Of a stretch of 64,000 nucleotides of DNA, positions 1 to 11,900 are shown piece after piece; the first letter of the stretch is position 1, and each line of letters starts with the position of its first letter. The notes below the pieces were generated by a model, which was not told where the DNA came from, ran no database searches, and saw only the letters and a program-made list of their open reading frames with translations. A program made the position numbers and the translations under genes. The DNA comes from Cladophialophora immunda (lineage: Eukaryota > Ascomycota > Eurotiomycetes > Chaetothyriales > Herpotrichiellaceae), in the NCBI RefSeq assembly GCF_000835495.1, contig NW_015622542.1:4920485-4984484 (forward strand), read 5' to 3'.

Positions 1-133
1 CCTTCCGCTCCCGCAATCCTCCCTGTCTGGGGTAATTAACTCACCTTGGGAAGTATAAGAGCAAACCGAGACACACACTCGCTAAGGCATCTCTGGCCTA
101 TGCGACCAACACCGCTTCAAAAGGAAGTAAGCA

Positions 134-1645
134 ATGGCCCAGGTCAAGACCCTCCGGAACATATATGGGAGGGGCCACGAGAACCGCATCTCCCCCAAGG
201 ACACGGCCATCAAGGGCCCTAATATCATCGCGATCAAAGCAATCATCAAAGGGCTCATCCTCGTCCAGCTGACCTTTTTTCTCCTCTTCTGCTACATCTT
301 TGGCACACTGTATGTCTCAAACTCGCACGTCCACAATCTGAGCGTTGTGTTCGTCGACTATGACCAGGGTCTCGTCGGGCAGTCCGTGTGGACGGCGTAC
401 AACCAGCTCAAGGGCGACGACTTCCCGACCCTGGACCTGCGGAGCGCGTCAGAGCATCCCACGCCGGAGTCGATCCGGCGCAGCGTCTGCAAGACGGACT
501 TCTGGGCTGGCTTCTACGTCTCGGCCGGCGCATCCGAGCGCCTCGCTACGGCCTTGGGTGGAGGAGAGGCGGCGCTGAGGTACGACCCGGCAGACGTGAT
601 GGCATACGTTTGGAACGAGGCGCGGTGGCCCACGACGGTGGAAAGCTATCTCGCGTCCAACTTGGTCAAGCTCTCAACCGCTGCTCAGGGGGCGTACCAC
701 TCCATCAACGGCACCAGCGCCATCCGGGCTCTGAATATGTCTTCCCCACAGGCGGTTGCGGCGTTGTACAACCCTTGGCAAGTCCAAAGCATCAACATCC
801 AGACCACGAACCAGGGGCCACGCACTGTCTACAACACCATTGTCGTGGTCCTCATCATCATCAAGCAGTTCTTCTTCTTACTGCTCATCAATGGCGTCTG
901 CAGCACCTTCAAGCTGTACCTCCGCCTCAAACCGCACCACCTTGTCTTCCGCCGTCTCCTGGGCAGCTCCATCTCCACGTTTCTCGGCAGCCTGCTACTC
1001 ACGGGCGCCATCTGGGCGTTCCGCGCCAACTGGGCCGTCAACGGCAACCAGTTCGTGCTGACGTGGATGACGTACTGGCTCTACGAGGAGATCAACTTCT
1101 TCTTCATCGACGCGGCGACGGCGTGGGTCCCGGCCCCGTTCATGCCGAGCGTGCTGGTCACCTGGGTCATCATGAACGTCTCGTCGACCCTGCAGCCGCT
1201 CGAGCTCGGCGCGGGCTTCTTCCGGTGGATGTACGCGCTGCCCGCGCACGAAATGTACGAGACCCTCGTCGACATCTGGTCCGGCGGGTGCAACCCCCAG
1301 CTGTACCGCGCCCTGCCCATCCTCTTCTCGTGGTGGATCGTCTTCACGCCGCTGGCCATGCTCGGCGTCCTCCGGCGGTGCCACTTCGCGGCCATTGACT
1401 TCGACAAGGAGGAGGCCGCCTTCCAGCAGCGGTTCCAGGAAGCCAAGGACTTTGAGAGGAAGCGCGACCGGCAGCGCGGGGCGGAGGGCGCGGCGGAGAA
1501 AGAACCCATCGACCAAGAGGACGACGTCGAGCTGGCCAATATTTTGCGGAAGCAGGAGACCGAAATGAGGTCGCTGTATACCTCCGAAAGCCGATCCAGG
1601 TATGGGCCTGGTATCGTGGCGCCAGGGGCGGAGCGTATTACCTAG
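134..1645 (+). CDS. SNG1-like DUF3533 membrane protein
   Basis: Uninterrupted 503-aa ORF starting at an ATG preceded by GTAAGCA. One hydrophobic helix lies near residues 38-61. A long extracytoplasmic loop follows (about 62-232, with N-glycosylation-type NGT and NMS sites and the FVDYDQG stretch seen in this family). A block of five or so further helices spans about 235-421, and a charged, coiled-coil-like cytoplasmic tail runs from 430 to the end. This one-plus-several helix layout is that of DUF3533/SNG1 proteins, which are distantly related to ABC-2-type permeases. Yeast SNG1 is linked to nitrosoguanidine resistance and membrane lipid asymmetry. The precise role here is not known. No intron is needed. 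Family assignment is from recognition of pattern, not from a search. Confidence 0.8.
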   Translation: MAQVKTLRNIYGRGHENRISPKDTAIKGPNIIAIKAIIKGLILVQLTFFLLFCYIFGTLYVSNSHVHNLSVVFVDYDQGLVGQSVWTAYNQLKGDDFPTLDLRSASEHPTPESIRRSVCKTDFWAGFYVSAGASERLATALGGGEAALRYDPADVMAYVWNEARWPTTVESYLASNLVKLSTAAQGAYHSINGTSAIRALNMSSPQAVAALYNPWQVQSINIQTTNQGPRTVYNTIVVVLIIIKQFFFLLLINGVCSTFKLYLRLKPHHLVFRRLLGSSISTFLGSLLLTGAIWAFRANWAVNGNQFVLTWMTYWLYEEINFFFIDAATAWVPAPFMPSVLVTWVIMNVSSTLQPLELGAGFFRWMYALPAHEMYETLVDIWSGGCNPQLYRALPILFSWWIVFTPLAMLGVLRRCHFAAIDFDKEEAAFQQRFQEAKDFERKRDRQRGAEGAAEKEPIDQEDDVELANILRKQETEMRSLYTSESRSRYGPGIVAPGAERIT

Positions 1646-3134
1646 GTAAATAGCCAAGGATGAGTGACCACCAGGCCTGGCGTGGTCCAGTGGACGAGTT
1701 CAGTGATCAGGCTACATATGGAATTGATTGAATGGGTATTCAATCAGCGAGAATCCCAAGCTTGACTCTTGAAACTTTTTGACCAGATGGACTCTACATC
1801 TCGGTCGACGCTCTCATGAAGTCGCTATCTTGGCCCCTGTGACCACGAGTATGGATCGCTCAACGATCTCCTCTCAAGTGGAAAGGTCTTGATTTGTTGC
1901 GGGACAGAGTCAGTATCTGCGTCGGCCGTCAACTTCGTCCAAGAGAGCGTCCATCAGATCCGAGATGGCCAAAGCGGGCCCTTGCGTACAGCAGACCTAG
2001 TATCCTCTTGATCTTAGGACTGCGCGTGTCAGCTTCTCTGGGATCGGAGATTGTTCGTGACCCGTGATGGTGCTGCCAGGCTGGGACTTGATGGAATGTG
2101 CATCGTCGACGACTTGTGTTTGTTTTTGCTGAGGTGGTAGTATCCCCTTGTGATCAGACCCTCACGAAATTCATGAGGCTGGTTTGTCTCACATCGTGTG
2201 CTAGACCGCCTTGCTGAAGGCAAGTATGATGAGGACGATGGTATGCCTGAGATGCAGCCGCGTAAGTCTATGTGACCTTGATCTGTGCTGGTAGATATTG
2301 CAAAATGGGAGATCGTTCCACGAACCCTAGCTATTCGCACGATGAGATAGAACACGCTTAGACGTCGCTCTGTTTCGCTCGGAGACTGGGCCGACGATTG
2401 AATCCATTGTACCTCTGAGAACCCTTGTGATGGGTGTGTAGACTCGAGCCAGATTGATGAAGTCAGCTAAAGGCAAGACGGTCTCGTTGTCCATCACTGC
2501 AACTATACCACTGGACAGGCATTCCCTCTGATTGAACCGCTGGTCGAATAGAGAGCATGCCAGAGTCGAGACATCGGTGTAATAACTATGAGACTAGAGG
2601 GAAAACTCCATGCGATATAGGTTGTAGATGTGGAAACAATACTCACGGATCGTAACCGTAATTTCGAATACTCGTAATGGTGAGACCAGACCTCGTCAGA
2701 CACGCTGACAAGATGATCCATTCTTACCTAGTACACGCGAACTGTATTCGTACGAGGATGAACGCCGCCAGGCCGTCATCCCGCTCGACGACATGCCGAT
2801 AAGCGTTGCAGCGCTAAGGGGAAGACGAGAAGCGCCAGAAACCCAATGGGATGCGCGTCGATGCAACCACCTCGTAAACCACCTGCTTGGAAGGGGATGC
2901 CGTCCCGTGCTACCAAGAGATGCTTGTCAGAATGGATCTCATCTTCAAGTATGACACGAAGGGATCTGGCGTTTATCCACGGTGATCTCGAATGTCAGAA
3001 AGCAACATGCCATTCATTAGATGTCTCGCTGCGACCCAATAACATCGTCACTGCCCCTGCGCTCATGGTTATTGCCAGTATAATCATCAATGCCATTCGC
3101 AAGACCAACCAAACCCCATAACCATCGCAAAACC
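1646..3134. other. Intergenic region with a decayed ORF
   Basis: This is a 1.5-kb gap between the SNG1-like gene and the 3' end of PRI2. No intact gene is visible. Plus-strand translation around 1840-2170 is interrupted by stops but carries phrases that resemble a HET-domain protein (see the pseudogene entry). The stretch 2725-2960 is open on the plus strand without recognisable content. Confidence 0.5.
1840..2330 (+). pseudogene. Possible remnant of a HET-domain gene
   Basis: One plus-strand frame (codons in phase with 2045) reads GKVLICCGTESVSASAVNF near 1875-1935. After several stops it then reads RRLFVTRDGAARLGLDGM near 2045-2098, followed by IVDDLCLFLL, a stop and YPLVIRP. Heterokaryon-incompatibility (HET) proteins have a middle segment with a CG...v.w pattern. 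Near their C-terminus they have the pattern GRRlFvT..G..GLGP...GD.vcvl.G..P.vLR. The order matches and the spacing is far too short, as expected for a deleted, decayed copy. The resemblance is weak and could be chance. No start, splice structure or intact domain remains. Confidence 0.25.
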
Positions 3135-4720
3135 TCAATCCTCCATCTTGACGTCCTGCTTGGCCGAATTCCCCAGGTTCTTCAACAGATAACTCCTCTT
3201 GAAGTAGGTGTTCGGGTGTACAATCGTCTCCAGCTCAGCGGGACCCCATATACCCTCGTCCTTGACCTTCTTGATTTCCTGCTTGTGGGCCCACTCAAAC
3301 ACACGGTTACAGGCAATATGGAACCTCTTCTTCTCCACGTCGTCCTTGACACCTCTCAAGACTTCTCGATCATGAACTCCCGTGGCTTGGAGCATGGCCG
3401 TGAGATTGTCCACGCTGAAATGTCTGTAGGGACAGCCATGGGCTTCACCGGTACCAGGGGGATGTTCCGTAAGTATTTTCTGACATGAGTACGGCGAATA
3501 TCCTCGCCCACGACGATTCGCGTCGCCGCCTACGTCGCCATAGGCGTGGCGGACATTATAGCGGTATTCCTTGTTGAATTGGTCATCAGTGATGAGTTTG
3601 AACGCCTGCCTCCAGAAGATGAGACAGTCCTCCAGATTGAGCCCAATTCCCTTAAGGAAAAGCGTGTACTGCAGCCGGCCAAAGTGCTTCAGATGGCTAT
3701 TTTTCCGGAGCGTATTGTGCAGGTGTTTCATACAAAGGGGGAAGTGCTGTGAGAGGTTGTCGATGTTGGCCGCAGTGATGGCAGCGCCGGCGAGAGAAGA
3801 GTCCGATTCGGAGAATCCGGCGTCGGGAGTAGCAAAGTTTTTGGAAAGGTGGTCCAGGATGGGAGATAGACGGTCATCTTCATCGAGTCTCGGCAGATTG
3901 CGGGCGGTGAGCTCGAGACCCTTCTCTAGGCGGCTTGTGAACTCGGTGAGCACCATGCTGGTCTGTTCACGCATCGGAACATATGCTTTGCTTTTCCGTA
4001 CAAGGACTGTGCGATGCTCGACTAATTCTGGCACACGGGTCCAATCCACTTTGAACCAGTTCTCGCCTTCGAGCCGTCGGAGACCAGGTGTGGCGGATAG
4101 AAGTTGCTCGCCCAATGCTCTTTTTTCTTCCTCTTGGACCACTTCCCAGTTCATGTTCAAGCTTTCGACGAAAGCTTGACGTTCACGTGTGTCATCTGAC
4201 TGGAAGCGAAGCCGGAACAGCATGGTTTCGACCCTGGCAAAGCGTCTGCGGAGGTCTTCTGTTCTTGAAAACGCAAGTCTGAGAATGTAGTGGGAGTAAT
4301 GGTCCTTCCGCCGTTGATTCTTCAGTTTTTGGTCCACAATACCACCTGCTGCCGCCGAATTGGAGGACAGGGGGAGGTATTTTTTGAGCAATGGTTCAAG
4401 GTGCGCTGATGTCTCTTCGGCCGATTTGTTTCTGAACGAGCAAGCCTCAATCTCCGCAAGTACTGGTGTCTGGTCAGTGGTAACCCTGTCTGCTGGATTC
4501 TTGCTGACATACTCCTCAACCTGTCGATAGCCCAAGTCTCGAATTCTTCCAGGCTGATTTCCTGGGTGGGAGGAACATCGTAGCACGACAGTCGGTAGGG
4601 ATAGTCGTTCTCTTTGTAGGATGCGGTTGCAAACTGAGTCTTCTTGTGGTCGATGCGTTTCCGCTTTGGGTCGAACCGTGGCTCTGAGCGCATCATTTTG
4701 TCCTCTTGTTGGGTAGTCAA
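3135..4720 (-). CDS. pri2: DNA primase large subunit (PRI2/PRIM2)
   Basis: Two exons: 4720-4513 and 4462-3135. The 50-nt intron (4463-4512) runs GTATGT...CACTGAC...CAG. The spliced protein is 511 aa, close to human PRIM2 (509) and yeast Pri2 (528). It is the non-catalytic partner of the polymerase alpha-primase complex that starts RNA primers in the nucleus. Four cysteines fit the 4Fe-4S cluster of the C-terminal domain: Cys313 (FPLCMK), Cys396 (PYSCQK), Cys413 (HGCPYRHF) and Cys454 (HIACNR). Their spacings of 83, 17 and 41 almost copy human Cys287/367/384/424. The N-terminal exon contains the ENDYPYRLSCYDVPPTQEIS stretch typical of fungal orthologues. It is transcribed away from the adenylate kinase gene across a shared 752-bp region. 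Confidence 0.95.
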
Positions 4721-5472
4721 GATTTACAAAAGTTGATGTTGGAGGATCGGAACAATATGCGCGGGGGGGGAGACGCGTCGAGGCTCGCGGATTTCGATTT
4801 CACGCGTCGCGAGGCTGCACATGGCGTTAGGCTTGCGGGGCCCTCGGAACGGAAAATCTTTCATACTTGAATATTCCCGGTCCGTGCCTGCCAGCAACAG
4901 ACATTTCGGGATGACTGAGCAGCCCTTCGTCCAGCCAGCGCCGACATCTTTGACTTGTTACAACGGAGTCTTGACAGAAACATCCTGAGTCGCACAATTC
5001 CGTGGTTCAAGTGCTACATACACAGGTAGGTACTTTGTACATACCTGCATCCTTGATTGCTCGGCTCCGCGGCACCAGAATGGGCGAGCGGAAACTTCAA
5101 CTCCTAAATCCTTATCGGCGCAGTGCGTCCCGAGACTTGAAATTCAATGGGCGTTTCCCCACGATGCTAACTATTGATTCTTCGGCTTACTCAACCATTT
5201 CCAGGCCACCATCTCGGGTGCTTCATTTACCTAGTTCGGCTTCTCCTCTTCCTCGAAGCTGCGATCCTCTTTTCTTTTTGTTCTCTTCTCTTGGGAGGTA
5301 CATTGTCCTGGTATCTCAGCGGCGTCGAATCCGGCCTTCCCTTCCTCCAGTCTCTTGCGATAGCAGCTCGTGCATTCTCCCAGGGCGACATGACGGGCAC
5401 TTGATACGGGCGGCACTGCCCTAAGAGGTGCGCCCCGAGTCACGCGCCTGTCTCTTCTCCGTTCAGATTACA
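4721..5472. promoter_or_regulatory. Divergent promoter region pri2 / adenylate kinase
   Basis: This 752-bp region separates two divergent start codons. It contains a G-run at 4761-4770 and a pyrimidine-rich stretch (5235-5300) before the adenylate kinase start. No TATA box stands out. The 140-aa and 76-aa open frames here show no family features and are judged non-coding. Confidence 0.5.
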
Positions 5473-6305
5473 ATGACTTTCGCAACTGCCACCCGGAAGC
5501 TCAAACGAGCCGCGAGGATCATTCTAGTGGGCGCTCCAGGTGTTGGAAAGGGCACTCAATCTGAGAGGTTGATGAAACGATTCCCACAGCTATGTTCCAT
5601 TGCGACCGGAGATCTACTGCGCGACAACGTGAAAAGACAGACTGCGCTGGGTAGCTATTTACCCTGCGTTGGTTCTAATATACTGCTGCTAATCAAACGG
5701 TTGCAGGCCAACAAGCCGATGCGTACATGAAAGCCGGTGGCCTTGTGCCAGACCCCCTAATCCTGAATCTCATCCTGAACGAACTCACCTCGAGAGAGTG
5801 GCTTGAGACATCCGACTCCAATGAGAATATAATCGCAGCTCTCTCGAGAGGAAATGGTTCTGCCTCTGCGGTCGTGCACGCGTCCAACTCACCCGACACC
5901 TCGTTTATCCTTGATGGCTTCCCTCGTACCGCGACCCAAGCCAGAGCCCTGTCGCACCTGCTACCCATAAACCTGGTATTCCAGCTCGTCACGCCTGTCG
6001 ATATCATACTGTCTCGCATGGCCAACCGGTGGATACACGCCGCATCCGGGAGAGTGTACAATGTGGGATTCAATGACCCGAAGGTTCCCGGCAAGGACGA
6101 CGTTACAGGGGAGCCTTTGATGCAAAGAGATGACGACAGTGAGGCCACGTGGAGGAGGCGACTTGCAAAGTTTGAGGAGACAAGCCAGAGTTTGCTAGAT
6201 TTCTACCGAGACAAGGACCAAAGCCTGGTGGTTAAAGTGCAGGGCAACAGCAGCGACGAGATCACGCCTCAGATCTTTGCAGAAGTTGAGGGGCGATTTG
6301 GATGA
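5473..6305 (+). CDS. adk2: Adenylate kinase, Adk2/AK3 type (GTP:AMP phosphotransferase)
   Basis: Two exons, 5473-5650 and 5707-6305, with a 56-nt intron (5651-5706). The protein is 258 aa. It has the P-loop GAPGVGKGT (residues 20-28), the NMP-binding [10 protein letters not shown] stretch, DGFPRT, and a LID segment [20 protein letters not shown] followed by TGEPLMQR and paired arginines (RRRL). The LID lacks zinc-binding cysteines and reads like yeast Adk2, the mitochondrial-matrix GTP:AMP phosphotransferase that regenerates ADP/GDP. The basic N-terminus (TRKLKRAAR) is compatible with mitochondrial import. An in-frame ATG 45 nt upstream (5428) would add 15 residues; 5473 has the better context (ACAATGA). 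Confidence 0.93.
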
Positions 6306-8980
6306 GAAAATAGAATAGAATTTCGACTCTCGCAAGAGAAAAACTTCTGTAACCTCGACTGTGATTTTCCAGACCCCATGGAGATCAAGATGATCTCTAA
6401 GCCCCGGATGCCCAGCCAGAGGTCATACAAGAATCAATCTGCGCTCGACGCGAAAACAACCTCAGCATGGGAAGATGCCCGAGACTGGCGATGTAAGTAA
6501 TGCATTTTGTTGTCGGCGGGTTTAGATGAAGAAGGAAAAGGGAAATGTAAACGAAGGAAACAGGAGGATATTTTTGGTGCAGTGCGAGGCTCGAGCTCTG
6601 TCCTTGGCGTGTTTGCGCCCACTCCCGATTCACGGGACTTCAGTGCTCGGTAGTGATGAGGATTTCTTGACCTCTAGACATCTCCCTCGTATAACCCAAC
6701 GCTCGGGAACAGAGCACCTTTCTCTCTCGTGCCTCTGCGTGACACGATTAGCCGCCAGCAGATTGTACGCCAACTGCAACATGTCCTCGCTTCTACCTGA
6801 GCTATCAAATCATAGCGATCATCAGTCCCACTCGGAGAAAGCTGTCAAGAGTCACATGGATGCGGTGGTGTCTGATCTCTATCTCTCTGAAGTTTCGACT
6901 TTCGCTTGGCTCGTATAGAGGTCCAAAGTCATAGAGCGACAAGAACTCCAGCACCCAGTAACTCTGCCTCCTAGACTCGTGACAAATGAACTCGGAGACT
7001 TGGGTTGCCGCTCGACTTTGCTCCTCCGCACCAGGCTGCTCTTGTCTGAGACCATGGTGACACCAAGTTACTAACACGACCGGGCTTGCCGACAACATGC
7101 AGCACCCATCCGCACCCTGGTTGCAGGTGTCCGCAGGGTGCTACAAGCCCCTTGCACAGAATCTGTCGAATTCCACCTTGCGCCATTACCCTGGTTCCAA
7201 TCGGAAGGAGCATGGGCCGACCGAAGAGGCATACGGCAGACTTGACAGCGTCTGAGATTTTCGTGATTTGGGGAGGACAGCAGTCGGTCAAAGATGGCAT
7301 CAAAGACATCCGTGTGACATGCAATGAAATGTGGCTTTTCCTTCCTTGCTTTTTTCTTCCCTTTGGCTACGCCAATCCTAGGGGAGGAGAGATGGCGGTC
7401 CACGTTTTGCCCCTAGCTTTCCCCAGAAGGCGGTTCATCCCCCGCCGAGCATCGTGGCTCAAGACAGACACACTTTGCCCTAATTTTGTAGCATGCCATG
7501 GCACCTATAGACAGGGTGTTTTTTCTTTTCCCCCCTTGTCGCCTGGCGGCGGTGGACATGGCCCGCCTGTTTTCCGCCTGGATTCGTTCTTCGTTGATGG
7601 CCTCTTTTCTTCTGCATTGTCACGCCGCGAGGCAAGAATGTGCTGGTGACCAAGTGAGCAAATCGCATAGCTGACTGGACTCTGGCGTTTTTGAATGGGA
7701 AGCTCCGGCTCCATTTGGGCACATCACGATTCTCGATCGTCCCTCTGATGCTCATATTAGCATCCCTTGGCCTCCACTGAGTCCTCCACTTGGCTCATTC
7801 GGTGCCCGCTTCATCGTCATCACTAAGCCCGAAAGGCATGGGGGTGGCACAAAGGGCGCCTGAGGGAATGCAGCTGGGCGCGAGCCAGGCTGCGGTAGCC
7901 CAGCCGTAGTCCGGTACAAGAACCAATGAAGCCGACATTTATGACCGTGACACATCCAGCTGCGGGCGACTGACACACACCAGACTCGCTCCGCCCCCCA
8001 AGGCTGCTGAGGCCCTTCAGGTCTTGAGGCCAGTCACAGGCCGCCAGGGGGCATCCCGCCGACCAGGGAGGGGCATCGCGCGCCCCATTTTCGCAAGCCA
8101 CGCCCACCCTTTGCGACGGGCTGGCGTCTACGAGGGCAAAAACGAAAGAATCATGGTTGACGGTCCGTAAGGATGGGTAGATGCGGCCGGCATGAGGCGT
8201 GGGCAAAAAAATTCTGTTGCTTGCTCAGATCCTGCAGGGTGAGAATAGAAGTTCACGCCGTCTGAGCTTCGAGGGAAGTTGTAGTGAGATCTACAGTGCA
8301 CATGGAAGAATCACTTTCACTTCTTCATTGACACGGGGGGCGAAAGTACCTCCAATCCGGATATCAAGCGGACCGTTTAGCATCACTTAGTTCACCCTCT
8401 CCATTTACACTTCCCTCTCCGCTGGGCTCCATACCTGCTCCATCTCCAAAAAAACAACATCACAATCCTGGCCGATCCGCCGCCCGCCCTCGTCCTCGTG
8501 TTCGCAGCCCAGAGATCAAAGATCTCCCGACGACTTGTTCCCTCGACGTGTCCTTTCTCTGCCTATATCGTCCTTTCCCCTTGCATCCCACAACTAGCGG
8601 ACCTTACCAATACCTGATACCTGGCGTCAACGAGCACGGACCCAAAGCTGGTCTCATCGAGTTCCTCCCTTGCATATTTCACCTCTAGATCCCCCAAGTT
8701 GTGGACGTTTTCTGCAACACCTTTCCATCCATGATTGGGCAGAGATTGGCGCGCAGGAGTAAATCTGGAGGAACACAATGAGCATCGGGGATGGGAACAA
8801 GAGCAGGCCCAGCTGCCTTCTTTCATCTTCAAGTGATCTGAAGTTGTCGAGACGGCCTCCCACTGCATTCGAGGCAGGCTGATTAGTGCTTTCCGCTACC
8901 GCAGTCTTACCGTCGCCGGAAAAAGAGAATAATTACCACTTCTCTCATCGGAGCTCACGGCGTCGAGTCTTTCGGAAACG
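6306..8980. other. Long upstream region of the OGT-like gene
   Basis: This 2.7-kb stretch has no credible gene. Open frames on both strands are short, overlap each other and show no domain features. The last 600 bp are pyrimidine-rich (for example 8390-8470) and probably hold promoter and 5' leader. No tRNA or repeat was recognised. Confidence 0.5.
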
Positions 8981-11900
8981 ATGCTTACGGCACCTCAACG
9001 TTACGTGAATATGATGGATCCCATCAGAGATCCGAACATCTATCAACGCCCGCCAATTGGTGCGGCTCCTCGACAATATGCCATTCCCGCTAACTCGACT
9101 ATTCTTGGACATGGACGTTCACGATCTACAGGACTCAGCTATGCAGAACATGAGATGATTAGACACCGGAAGACACCTAATGGCGGGAGGTTGTATGAGC
9201 CAGACACAGCTGCATTGGACAAGAGCGTGCAAATACCTGCGTCGAAGCACCTCATCCTCGCTTCTTCACCCGAATTTCAGCATCCTACCCCTCCCTTTAC
9301 CAATTCATCACCCTGGAACGAAACGAAACGTCCTCAGCGGTCAGAACGGTTCGATGGATCAGATAGGGGAAGAGATGGAAGACAAGAAATGCATTCTCAG
9401 CCCTACAGGCCCTCTAAACCGTTATCATATCGCCCAGCTTGGGATTTTCCTGGCGGACTTGATTCAATGCTCAACCAGACACTCCCACTACAGCCTACAC
9501 AGAGGTACTATGTCCAGCCTGGCTCGAACATCCCCACCGTTCTTCCCGCTACCCTTCAATCCCAATTTGGACCGACCGCGTCAGCTGGCCAGGAGTTGTA
9601 TGGACCATATTGGCCAGATGGGACGTACAATCCCTATCGTCCTGCTGCCATTCGAGACAGCCGTTTCTTTCCACGTGCTCCGGCCGAGAGGTTTCCCTTA
9701 GACCATCACTTTGAGCACTTTCATCCCCTTCGGAAACATGGCAGGCTGCCGGTTGCACCGAACGACAGTTACCTGCAAAACATGGCCCAGCAAATGTTAG
9801 GTACACCCATGGGATTGACTGAGTCGCCTTCGTCGAAATGGAATCTTCACCAAAACACGTACCATGGCCCACAGAACCCCTACGCTCATCTATATCCATT
9901 ACGTGACCGCCCAATGGCAGATTCGGTGGCCTCTGTGACTGGACCAACACTGGTATCTCTCATGCCTGGACCACGCTCGGAGCGCATTGCCTTTAGAGAT
10001 AAGACTTTCGCCTGGGCCAACAAAATCTATATGGATCTTCTCCAGACAATCAGATGCACTACCAAGGAACAGCGCTCGGGCACCCATAATGCTTCGGGGA
10101 TGAGGCCTGCACTGAAGCCTGCTATTTTTCCGAAGCCGCCCATCAGATCTGGATCACACTTCCAAATTGAATCGACGGACCGACCACCATCCCAGCGGCG
10201 GGATTCTTCTAATTCGTATCTGAATACAGGCACCGAACAGTCAACGTACGACATTCCATCGCGACCACAGACCGCCATATACAGACCGCCTAAAGCGTTG
10301 ACTACGCAAGATTTTCAGTCTTTTCCGAGCCACCCCGAGTCCAAAAATATACCTCGTCAACCATATGAAGCAGGACAACAATTGCAAGAGATAAGGCAGG
10401 TCAGCGCCAGGATCAACAATTTCCCACAGATACCCTCTTTCGAATCGGCAGTCTCTGCACTCCAAACTATGGAACTGCTTTGTCAGGAAGCTGATGCTCC
10501 CTGGGTGGATGGCATGTTGCTGGCAGGTTGTTTGGCTTACGGCCTGGGCAACTACGTGAAAGCTGAGGAATGGTACAGGGCAGTTTTGCGACAAGACCCT
10601 GGCCATATTGAAGCCATGTCCAACCTTGCAGCAACCTGTCACGCCCTCCATCGCCGCGAAGATGCGCTGAAATATTGGTCAGACGCTGTCAGCTTACGAC
10701 CGAGCTACTTTGAGGCCGTGGAGCATCTGATCGGGCTGCTGTGTGCGAGCCACAGAGCGAGAGAGGCTGTCAGTGTGATCGAATACGTGGAGAACACGCT
10801 TCGGATCCGGGGCGACGATCCTCAAAGCTCTTGGGCCGAATTAAGTGATGCAGAAAGCGATACCAAAAGCCACGCTTCTAGCATCAGCACAGTCGCTTCG
10901 TACGACAATGCCCAGTATGACTACGATCCCGATTGCAGCCAGAATATCTCAACGGGTTCCGAATCTCAGCCTCCTGGCTATGGTACTAGCGGCTATGCCA
11001 TTTCCGGGGCAGACAACGGCCGGATGCTGGCTCTTGTGCATGCCAAGGGAAATATGTTATATGCCCTAGGCCAAAACCACGCTGCGGCTGTGGCATTCGA
11101 GGACGCCGTCCTAATCTCCACAGGTCAGAGGAAACAAGGGATCAGGGGTCTGATCGATGATATTCTGACGGCCTGTCTATGTACCGTCCGCGACCGTGAA
11201 TATGTCCGCGCAAAGCTCGAGAGTAAGGAACCTATTTTGCTGGCACCCGAGCGCGCCGAAGCCACTGCCAGGCACATGTTTCCACCCGAGGGCAATTTAC
11301 CTGGTCTAGAACATGTTTCGCCGTCCTTTGCTGTCCAAGCCGGAATCTCCACCACTAGCAACTCCCTCCTTTCGCTCGCCAAAATCTATCAGGATGGCAT
11401 GTCCAATGCGACAGAGATTGGAAGCCTGAAATCTCCGACGACAAGGGAGATCCTGGCATTGTACTACTTATCACTATCTCTACAGCGGAGTCCCTCGACA
11501 GCGAACAATGTGGGAATTCTCCTCGCCGGTGTTCAGCAAAGCGTGCATCCCGATCATCTGGCCGATTCGAACTTTACCCAAATCTCTAATATACCAGGGG
11601 TTGTTGCCGGCACCGGGGTGTCATTGGCATTGATGTACTACAACTATGGCCTCAATATCGATCAGAAGCACGCCCACTTATTCACAAACTTGGGTAGTCT
11701 GCTGAAGGATATCGGGCAACTTGGCGCTGCTATCAAAATGTACGAACGGGCCGTCGCCTGCGATGGCAGTTTCGACATTGCGCTGGCCAACCTCGCAAAC
11801 GCCGTCAAAGACCAAGGCCGCGTGGCTGATGCCATTGCCTATTACAGGCGCGCAGTAGCAGCCAACCCCGACTTCGCCGAAGCTGTGTGTGGGCTGGCTA

